Positions 1 to 5,457 of a stretch of 8,094 bases of DNA are shown here, in pieces. The notes under the pieces were generated by a model, which searched no databases, was not told where the DNA came from, and worked only from the letters and a program-made list of their open reading frames with translations. The stretch comes from Solirubrobacterales bacterium. GTDB taxonomy: Bacteria > Actinomycetota > Thermoleophilia > Solirubrobacterales > Solirubrobacteraceae. Position 1 is the stretch's first letter. Each line of letters begins with the position of its first letter. A program made the position numbers and the translations under genes. Location: assembly GCA_003157595.1 (NCBI GenBank), contig PMKB01000288.1:435-8528 (forward strand), written 5' to 3'.

Positions 1-675
1 GTTCTTGCCGCTGACCTGCCACAGACCGGTGATCCCGGGACGAACATTGAAGCGCTCAAAGTGCTCGGGGCGGTAGAGGTCGAGTTCGTATTTGACGGCC
101 GGCCGCGGTCCGACGATCGACATCTGCCCGGCGAGCACGTTGAGCAGTTGGGGCCACTCGTCGATGCTGGACTTGCGAATTATCGCGCCGACGCGGGTAA
201 CACGCGGATCGTGGGTGAGCTTGCGGAGGTCTCCAGCGGCCCGCTCGACAGTTTCGCCGGCTAGTTCAGTCACGTACCGATGATGTGGCTCGTGCGTCGC
301 GTGCGCCGACATCGAACGAAACTTCATCATCGTGAACTCTTGTCCGTCGCGGCCGATCCGGCGCTGGCGGAAGAGCACCGGCCCCGGCGAGTCCAGTCGT
401 ATCCCGAGCGCCGCCACCGCGAACAGCGGCGCGAGGCAGATGAGCATCGCGGCGGCCAGTATCAGGTCTGCGCCGCGCTTCAGTGTCGATCGGCGGTGCT
501 CCCAACGGCCGCAATCTGCGAAGAAGCTTTGCAGTGATGTCCCCGGCGCCGATACGCCGATCTCCAGCTCGTCCCTGGGCGCAGCGGCAAGGGAGGGCCT
601 GGTAGCCGAGGTGGGGGGCGCGTTTGACGCGAGCTGGTTGCGGTCGAGCGGGACGATCCCGCAGACTCTAGACAC
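1..675 (-). CDS. Priming sugar-1-phosphate transferase (bacterial sugar transferase family), 3' end cut by window
   Basis: Probable polyprenyl-phosphate phosphoglycosyl transferase. It would transfer a sugar-1-phosphate from a nucleotide sugar to the membrane lipid carrier, the first step of exopolysaccharide or glycan assembly. 225 codons are visible and the C-terminus lies beyond position 1. Residues 1-65 are a low-complexity N-terminal extension. Residues 66-92 hold the basic-then-hydrophobic membrane helix (KRGAD, then a helix with Pro83, as in the re-entrant helix of monotopic PglC-type enzymes). Next come SPGPVLFRQ and RIGRDGQEFTMMKFRSM, then the Asp172-Glu173 catalytic dyad in SSIDEWPQLLNVL, GPRP at 189-192, and PGITGLWQVSGK at 213-224. 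These are signature blocks of the family. The four-helix N-terminal domain of WbaP/WcaJ-type members is absent, so this is the short form. The GTG start at 675 is chosen because a strong purine-rich site precedes it and an in-frame stop lies about 90 bases further upstream. Sugar specificity cannot be read from the sequence. Confidence 0.93.
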   Translation of the reverse strand, partial: MSRVCGIVPLDRNQLASNAPPTSATRPSLAAAPRDELEIGVSAPGTSLQSFFADCGRWEHRRSTLKRGADLILAAAMLICLAPLFAVAALGIRLDSPGPVLFRQRRIGRDGQEFTMMKFRSMSAHATHEPHHRYVTELAGETVERAAGDLRKLTHDPRVTRVGAIIRKSSIDEWPQLLNVLAGQMSIVGPRPAVKYELDLYRPEHFERFNVRPGITGLWQVSGKN

Positions 676-845
676 AATCAGCCCCCCTGGGTGAAGGTCG
701 TCCCCTTGCGCAGCCGGCGGCGGGAGCCGATCGTGGTGCGACGTGCGCCAGAACCCGAGATTCGCTTACACTCCTGCGGTTCCCAGCGAATCGACACTGG
801 CTTTCCAAGTCAATCGACGCGGTTCCTTCGACTGATGGGCCCCAC
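676..845. promoter_or_regulatory. Divergent intergenic region between sugar transferase and Wzz/kinase genes
   Basis: This 170-bp region must contain the 5' ends of both exopolysaccharide transcripts, unless the genes are read from further away. For the plus-strand gene, TACACT at 767-772 is a possible -10 box, but I see no matching -35. For the minus-strand gene, TTGACT (minus strand, 813 to 808) is a good -35-like hexamer. However, the hexamer 17 bases downstream (TTCGCT) is a poor -10. I recognised no riboswitch consensus, no long inverted repeat and no tRNA. The exact promoters remain unassigned. Confidence 0.35.
682..688 (-). promoter_or_regulatory. Ribosome binding site of the sugar transferase
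   Basis: On the minus strand AGGGGGG ends 6 bases before the GTG at 675. No other start codon with a comparable site exists between the upstream in-frame stop and this GTG, so it decides the start. Confidence 0.6.
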
Positions 846-2762
846 GTGAACACTGGTGAGATCAGGGAGGATCACCTCAACGGTCCAGGTTCCGGCGTGC
901 TCATGTCCGAGCAGCTGGCGCAGTCAATCGGAGTCTTGCGCCGCCGCTGGCGCGTCATCGCGCTCGTACCGCTGCTGGCGGTCGTCGTCAGCCTAGGCGT
1001 GAGCATCGAGTCGCACAACGAGTATTCCGCCACGGCGAAGGTGGAGTTGATTCCCACCGATGAGAACCAGGTCAGCAACCTGCTCAACCCGGGATCACGG
1101 GTGGCCCCGGCTGACCCCGAAGCAGACCAGAACACGAAGGTTTCGCAAATCACCGAGACGCCGATGGGAAACCTGGTTCGCAGCAGCCTGCGGGCCAAGG
1201 AGAGCAGCCTGGCACTGCTCGCGCAGGTGTCCACAAACCTCGAGGGCACAAGCAACATCGTCGACATCACGGCCACGGACACCGATCCCGACCGTGCGGC
1301 GCGGATCGCCAACGCCTTCGCTGCACAGTACGTCGTGTTCAGCCTGGACGGAGAACGCAGCCAGCTTCAGCAGGCCGTGACGCTCGCCCGGAGTCGATTT
1401 GCGGCCTTGACGCTAGCGCAGCAGGCCGCGGCGCCTGGACAGCAGTTGCTGAAGACCGAGCAGGCCCTGCTGACAGACCTCGACGTCTTGACTTCCGATG
1501 CTCAAGTCAGCGAGAGCGCGACCGTTCCTTCATCCCCATCCTCGCCGCGCCCGCTGTTGGACGCCATCATCGCGCTCATCGTCGGGCTGCTGGTCGGGAT
1601 CGGCGCGGCGGTAGTCATAGAGCTGTTCGACCGAACCGTACGAGACGAGGATGACGCTGCAGCCATATCGCGTCTGCCGATCCTCGGAGTGATCGCGAGG
1701 TCTCGCTCGCACGCGATGACAAATCGACGCGGCCGCTCGCACGAGCCATCCGGTCCTCAACGGGCAGGGGCAGATTCGCCGCTCCGGACGAGTTCTCGCG
1801 CGTCCCTCGCTGCATTCTCTTCGGACGACTGGGAGGTGGACGAGAGCTACAGGTCGCTCGCCATCAGCCTGCTTGCGCTGAGGCTTGGCCCAGAGGAGAA
1901 CGTCTTGATGATCACCTCAGCCGGTCCGCAGGACGGCAAGACCAGCGTGACCCTCGGCCTTGCCGCAGCCCTGTGCGGGCTCGGCTACAGGGTGATCGCC
2001 GTCGAATGCGATTTGCGTCGTCCACGGTTCGCGGAATACCTCGGACTACCGCCGAGCGAGGAAGGGCTCAGCTCGCTGCTCGCGGGCACCATCAGGGCGC
2101 CTGCAGGTCTCGTGGATGTCGGCACGGGTGGAGATCGTCCCTTCGCCGCACGGCTCACAACGCGCCCTCGAGGCACGAAGAACGTCGCGACGAAGGAGCC
2201 TGGCGCGAGCCCACACTTCACCGTCGTGCCGTGCGGTCCGATCCCCACGACACCCCTGGCGCTGCTCGCCGGCGTGGAACTGCCCCCGCTTCTGCGCCAG
2301 CTGCGGTCGATGGCCGATGTCGTGTTGATCGACACGCCTCCGTTGGGAGTGATCAAGGATGCCGCCATCCTGACTGCGATGGTCGACCAGGTCACGCTTG
2401 TCGCGCGCATCGGGCACACCCGCCGCGACGCGCTCGCGCACTGCCGTTCCGCCGCCCCCCAACTTGGCAGCCCGCTGGCCGGAATCGTGATTGTCGGCGG
2501 ACCACGCGGGGGTACGCTCAGCTACTACGGTCGCTCCGCCGGCGAGTTCCCAGCAAGCGAGGAGACCGCCGTGCGGACGTCCAAGCGGCTGTTCGAACAG
2601 CACACGGATCAACAGGACGAGCCCAAGCCGCACGACGAGCCGAATCCGCAAGACGAGCCGAAGCTGGCGCCCGAGCCCGAGCAGCAGGCCGAACCGCAGC
2701 TCACGGCCGACGGCAAACGCAGGCGCCCGCGGCAGCGCAGCAGCGACACCACTGGTGGTTGA
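846..2762 (+). CDS. Wzz chain-length determinant fused to BY-kinase-like ATPase (polysaccharide co-polymerase)
   Basis: Predicted inner-membrane protein of 638 residues regulating exopolysaccharide polymerisation and export, with the Wzz and kinase domains in one chain as in Wzc. A basic segment (LRRRWR, 31-36) precedes transmembrane helix 1 (about 37-55). An extracytoplasmic part follows (about 56-236, helical around 165-215), then helix 2 (about 237-260). The cytoplasmic ATPase has Walker A GPQDGKTS (360-367), a Walker A'-like VIAVECDLRRP (383-393) and Walker B DVVLIDTPP (491-499). Oddities: the oligomerisation motif EX2RX2R reads ESYRSLA (333-339), with the last Arg replaced. The first Asp of Walker A' is Glu387. 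The usual C-terminal tyrosine cluster is reduced to Tyr560-Tyr561. The tail instead carries acidic/proline DEP repeats and ends basic (KRRRPRQR). The start is uncertain: GTG 846 gives the longest frame but has a weak ribosome site; GTG 897 and ATG 903 are alternatives. Family placement is firm; active kinase function is not. Confidence 0.9.
   Translation: MNTGEIREDHLNGPGSGVLMSEQLAQSIGVLRRRWRVIALVPLLAVVVSLGVSIESHNEYSATAKVELIPTDENQVSNLLNPGSRVAPADPEADQNTKVSQITETPMGNLVRSSLRAKESSLALLAQVSTNLEGTSNIVDITATDTDPDRAARIANAFAAQYVVFSLDGERSQLQQAVTLARSRFAALTLAQQAAAPGQQLLKTEQALLTDLDVLTSDAQVSESATVPSSPSSPRPLLDAIIALIVGLLVGIGAAVVIELFDRTVRDEDDAAAISRLPILGVIARSRSHAMTNRRGRSHEPSGPQRAGADSPLRTSSRASLAAFSSDDWEVDESYRSLAISLLALRLGPEENVLMITSAGPQDGKTSVTLGLAAALCGLGYRVIAVECDLRRPRFAEYLGLPPSEEGLSSLLAGTIRAPAGLVDVGTGGDRPFAARLTTRPRGTKNVATKEPGASPHFTVVPCGPIPTTPLALLAGVELPPLLRQLRSMADVVLIDTPPLGVIKDAAILTAMVDQVTLVARIGHTRRDALAHCRSAAPQLGSPLAGIVIVGGPRGGTLSYYGRSAGEFPASEETAVRTSKRLFEQHTDQQDEPKPHDEPNPQDEPKLAPEPEQQAEPQLTADGKRRRPRQRSSDTTGG
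2616..2669 (+). repeat. Three 18-bp tandem units encoding DEP-rich tail
   Basis: Units start at 2616, 2634 and 2652. Each begins gacgagcc and encodes DEPKPH / DEPNPQ / DEPKLA (residues 591-608 of the Wzz/kinase protein). The first two copies are close at the DNA level and the third diverges after its first 12 bases. Similar acidic-proline text continues to about residue 618. It forms a flexible charged tail behind the ATPase domain. Confidence 0.7.
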
Positions 2763-2786
2763 CACACCCCAACAGCGATCCTGACG

Positions 2787-3407
2787 ATGCGTCCAGTCAT
2801 CCGACCCTCCGAAGGCAGCGCCGTCACGATCGTCGCCATCATCGCGGGCGCCGTCGTGGGCGTCGTCAGCCCAATCGCAGTCGCCGCAGTGGCACGCAGA
2901 AGCAGGCGAGAACTCGACGCGAGCGCCGATCGCCAGCGCGCGGCACTCGATGCAGAGCGGGAGCGACTCCAGACAACGCTGCAGGCCGAGGGTCTACGTC
3001 AGCGTCGCGAGACCGAGCGTAGGCTGCTCGACCGCGGCACCGTCCTGATCGCCGATTTCCGCGCCGTGGCCGCTGACCTCAAGCTGGATCCTCGCGGAAG
3101 GCCGATCCCCACCGACCGCTGGCGGACAGTCGTGCATGAAATCGCCGTGTTCCGCGGCCGGCTGCTGCTCTGGTTCGATGAGACTACGGACATAGTCCAA
3201 GCCTTCGATGGCGTCATGGCGTTCACGGCGTGGGGCGCGACCTGGGTCGGCGAGCTTCGCGCGGGCGAACAGAAGGTCAAGCTGACACGTGTTCTGCAAG
3301 GTGGCAGCGAAGACACGCCAACCGGCTTTAGCAACCACACACTCGAGGATGTCGACGTGGCACACCTCCGGTATGTGGTTGCCGCCCGTGGCTACCTTCA
3401 GAGCTGA
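2787..3407 (+). CDS. Membrane-anchored coiled-coil protein of unknown function
   Basis: I do not recognise this 206-residue protein. Residues 13-36 are a single hydrophobic helix, followed at once by ARRSRRE, so the positive-inside rule puts the rest in the cytoplasm. Residues 37-83 are rich in Arg, Glu, Gln and Ala with heptad-like spacing and read as a coiled coil (RRELDASADRQRAALDAERE and onward). Residues 84-206 look like a compact domain with several Trp (112, 129, 149, 153) and no motif I can name. It starts 24 bp after the Wzz/kinase stop on the same strand, so co-transcription is likely. Its cytoplasmic helix would sit beside the kinase ATPase, which suggests an accessory role in the same process, but that is context only. 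The ATG at 2787 lacks a strong ribosome site, as expected if translation is coupled; no better in-frame start precedes the membrane helix. Confidence 0.75.
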   Translation: MRPVIRPSEGSAVTIVAIIAGAVVGVVSPIAVAAVARRSRRELDASADRQRAALDAERERLQTTLQAEGLRQRRETERRLLDRGTVLIADFRAVAADLKLDPRGRPIPTDRWRTVVHEIAVFRGRLLLWFDETTDIVQAFDGVMAFTAWGATWVGELRAGEQKVKLTRVLQGGSEDTPTGFSNHTLEDVDVAHLRYVVAARGYLQS

Positions 3408-3418
3408 CGGGCGAGAGC

Positions 3419-5116
3419 TCAGAAGCCGGACTGGGCCCAGGTTCGCGCCGCCAGGATGGCCTGCACCGCGGCGATGTAGTTCAACTGTCCCGAGTTGAGC
3501 CACGGATACGGCTCAAACCAGCCGCCCAGGCTCGCCCACGCGTTGCCCGAGGTATAGGTCGAGTCTCCCCATGCGCTTCGCAGCCCGTCCGGATCGTCGA
3601 AGTAGAAGCGCAGGGTGGCAGCCTGGTAGTCGACGTTGAAGGCCGTTGACTCCCAACGCAGAGGCTCCGTGCCGGCTCCGACCGAACCATCAGGATTCCA
3701 CTTGATCTGAGTTATCCCCATCGACTGATAGACCTCGTCGGTGCCCGCAACCCTGGCCTGCGGCGGGTATTCGCTGTAAACCGCCGGCGTGACGGTCGTG
3801 AGATCACCGAGTTGGGACATGTTCCAGTGGGACTCCGCAACGTACTCGGCGCGCAGCCAGTCCGCGGGGATTCCCCACTTCCACGCAGCCCACTGGATGA
3901 TCTCGTCGGTTGTTCCGGCGTAGTGGCCGGTGACGTACTGATCGTAGGGGTTGGCCGCCACGACGGTCTGGCCGTTGTTGTTGATCGTGCCGTAGAACGC
4001 GTGTAGCTGAGATGGCTCCGGCATGTAGGCATTGCTCGCGGAGTTGTCCGGGCGGTTCTCCGGCGTCGGGGTGACGTCCGCGGCCGCCGCCGCATCAGAC
4101 AGCGGCACGAAATGGCCGGCGGTGGCCGGGACCCAGGACGTCAATGGAGCAGGCGGGTCGCCGCCGCTCCCCGACGTGCCCGCCGGCGGCGCGGGCGACG
4201 GATCGCCGCCGCTCCCCGACGTGCCCGCCGGCGGCGCGGGCGACGGATCGCCGCCGGCCCCCGACGTGCCCGACGGCGGCGTGGGCGACGGATCGCCGCC
4301 CGTCACCGGAGTCGTCGCTGCAACCGGTTTGGCCGAGACGGGAGCGGACAGAGCCGAACCGTTGCCGGCGGCGTCGAACGCGTCAACCCTGTAGGTGTAG
4401 GTCTTGCCGTCGGTCAGACCGGTATCGGTGAAGGCTGGCGCCGAGACCTGCGCCACCTTGCCTCCATCGCGGAACACTCGATAGCCGGTGACTTTGACGT
4501 TGTCGGTGGAAGCACGCCAGCGGAGTGCGACCTGCGCGGCGCCCGCCGTGGCCACCACGCCGCTCGGCGTCGACGGCGGCCTCGTATCCGACGCTAGCGC
4601 CTCGATCTTCCAACTGACGCTCGCCGCGATGCCGTCGACGCCGCCCGCGACGGCGTACACCTTGAACCTGTGCACCCCGTTGGCGAGACCTCTGTAGGAG
4701 GCCCGTGAGGTGCAGCCGGCGTACGGTTTCGCGTCGATCGAGCACTGGAAGCGGGCGTGTGCCGCCGACGAGCTGAAGGCGAATGAAGCACGCGAGGAGC
4801 CCGAGGTGCTGCCGGACGCGGGGCCGGAGGTAATCGTTAGGGTTCTGCTGGCGCCCTGCGGGCCGGCCGCGCGAGGGGCTTGGCACGCACTAGCTCGGTG
4901 TGCCACGGCGCGTCGCCCACGCCGACAATGGCTTGCACGCAGAGCCGCGGAGGTTGCGTGCGCGCGATCCGACGTCGGCAGGACCGGCGGATGTGCTGAC
5001 GCCGAGGCAAAGCCCGTTAACAGAACGAGAGCGGCAGACATCAGAACGCCGCACAGTGCTGCACGACGTGCTGGCGAGATCGTCCGCAGGGCAGAACGAG
5101 CCGATCCCAGGGTCAT
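3419..5116 (-). CDS. Secreted modular protein: Ig-like repeat, Fn3, Pro/Gly/Ser linker, lysozyme-like C-terminal domain
   Basis: 565 residues from the ATG at 5116, chosen for its ribosome site; the frame is open to 5233 but the extra residues do not look like a leader. Residues 1-41 are a signal peptide: basic n-region, then a hydrophobic core around ALCGVLMSAALVLLTGFA, then ASASA before HPP. An Arg/Ala-rich spacer follows (42-90). An Ig-like bacterial repeat (about 92-172) carries FQCS...YAGC (Cys125, Cys135). A fibronectin type III domain (about 178-266) begins DTRPPSTPSG. A linker (272-324) is built from 15-residue GGDPSPAPPAGTSGS-type units. The last about 230 residues resemble a lysozyme/SLT fold: WGIPADWLRAEYVAESHW with candidate catalytic Glu428, then QSMGITQIKW (464-473) matching the family's GLMQI-type block. 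It would act outside the cell, perhaps on peptidoglycan; the substrate is inferred only. It converges on the coiled-coil gene with 11 bp between the stops. Confidence 0.85.
   Translation of the reverse strand: MTLGSARSALRTISPARRAALCGVLMSAALVLLTGFASASAHPPVLPTSDRAHATSAALRASHCRRGRRAVAHRASACQAPRAAGPQGASRTLTITSGPASGSTSGSSRASFAFSSSAAHARFQCSIDAKPYAGCTSRASYRGLANGVHRFKVYAVAGGVDGIAASVSWKIEALASDTRPPSTPSGVVATAGAAQVALRWRASTDNVKVTGYRVFRDGGKVAQVSAPAFTDTGLTDGKTYTYRVDAFDAAGNGSALSAPVSAKPVAATTPVTGGDPSPTPPSGTSGAGGDPSPAPPAGTSGSGGDPSPAPPAGTSGSGGDPPAPLTSWVPATAGHFVPLSDAAAAADVTPTPENRPDNSASNAYMPEPSQLHAFYGTINNNGQTVVAANPYDQYVTGHYAGTTDEIIQWAAWKWGIPADWLRAEYVAESHWNMSQLGDLTTVTPAVYSEYPPQARVAGTDEVYQSMGITQIKWNPDGSVGAGTEPLRWESTAFNVDYQAATLRFYFDDPDGLRSAWGDSTYTSGNAWASLGGWFEPYPWLNSGQLNYIAAVQAILAARTWAQSGF
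4155..4302 (-). repeat. 45-bp tandem repeat (about 3.3 copies) in the linker of the secreted protein
   Basis: Copies run 4155-4199, 4200-4244 and 4245-4289, with a 13-base remnant to 4302. Copies 1 and 2 differ at one base by eye; copy 3 has several changes (for example gacggcggcgtg for gccggcggcgcg). The period is a multiple of three and encodes 15-residue Gly/Asp/Pro/Ser units, so copy number can change without breaking the frame. The near identity of copies 1 and 2 suggests recent slippage or gene conversion. Confidence 0.9.
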
Positions 5117-5124
5117 GCGGTGTT

Positions 5125-5130
5125 CTTCCT
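5125..5130 (-). promoter_or_regulatory. Ribosome binding site fixing the start of the secreted protein
   Basis: AGGAAG on the minus strand (within AAGGAAG) lies 8 bases before the ATG at 5116. This places the start directly ahead of a typical signal peptide and argues against the longer in-frame starts at 5146 or 5233. Confidence 0.65.
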
Positions 5131-5270
5131 TCTGGACGGTGGCCATTGCCGTCAGCATCGACGCCGGCAGCGCCCACACGGTCGCCGGTCGACGAACGTT
5201 GGCCGTCTTGGACCCGTGTGCGAGCGAGCCCAATCGGTACTAGACGGACCCGCCGTAGCGCCAGGTCCGG

Positions 5271-5285
5271 CAAGCCCAGGGCTTG
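5271..5285. repeat. 15-base perfect palindrome CAAGCCC-A-GGGCTTG
   Basis: Seven-base arms around a single central A, in the divergent intergenic region about 155 bases upstream of the secreted-protein start and about 170 upstream of the helicase start. The short centre makes it a better candidate for a dimeric regulator site than for a terminator. No T-run follows on either strand. No known operator is recognised. Confidence 0.45.
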
Positions 5286-5443
5286 AAGCCAGCCTCGCGG
5301 TCGATCGTCGAAGCGCAGTCGCGCGCCCGCAGACACACCGACGCGCTGCACTCGCGTGCCACGAGCGCAGGCTCCTCCTAACGGGAATGGTGGAAGCTGC
5401 GGTCTTGCCGCCAGTGTTCCGGGGAGTCGAACGCCATCCCCCC

Positions 5444-5449
5444 TACTAT
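5444..5449 (+). promoter_or_regulatory. -10 box of the helicase gene, probable leaderless promoter
   Basis: TACTAT fits the actinobacterial TANNNT -10 consensus. Its 3' end is 8 bases before the in-frame GTG at 5458, so transcription would begin at or next to the start codon, as in the leaderless mRNAs common in Actinomycetota. No -35 is recognisable 16-18 bases upstream (the region reads ggggagtc). Confidence 0.5.
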
Positions 5450-5457
5450 GGAAAGGC

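Larger units (their letters stand above)
5117..5457. other. 341-bp divergent intergenic region
   Basis: Separates the secreted-protein gene (minus) from the helicase gene (plus). It holds the helicase -10 box at 5444-5449, a 15-base perfect palindrome at 5271-5285 and the ribosome site at 5125-5130. I compared it by eye with the c-di-AMP (ydaO), c-di-GMP and cobalamin riboswitch consensus blocks, because cell-wall hydrolase genes in actinobacteria can carry the first of these, and saw no match. Reading frames here are open because of base composition and none resembles a protein. No clear promoter was found for the minus-strand gene. Confidence 0.5.

Noticed and set aside
2046..2765. 239-codon minus-strand frame opposite the kinase C-terminus
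   Set aside because: No domain, and its repetitive Leu/Arg text mirrors the DEP repeat region.
1973..3022. 349-codon plus-strand frame overlapping the Wzz/kinase and coiled-coil genes
   Set aside because: It is extremely Arg-rich, out of frame with the Walker motifs and spans two real genes; it is a composition artefact.
3401..3420. GAGCT...AGCTC inverted repeat at the convergent ends of the coiled-coil and secreted-protein genes as a bidirectional terminator
   Set aside because: Only a 5-bp stem with a 10-base loop and no T-run on either strand.
4710..5243. 177-codon plus-strand frame opposite the secreted-protein N-terminus
   Set aside because: The minus strand encodes a ribosome site, signal peptide and Ig-like repeat here; the plus frame has no supporting feature.
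5421..5435. tRNA T-loop-like TTCGACTCCCC on the minus strand
   Set aside because: The T-stem pairs poorly and no anticodon or acceptor arms can be built around it; not a tRNA or an obvious tRNA-derived attachment site.
5117..5457. Riboswitch (c-di-AMP, c-di-GMP or cobalamin type) upstream of the secreted-protein gene
   Set aside because: None of the conserved sequence blocks of those classes could be found on the minus strand by eye; a covariance-model search would settle it.
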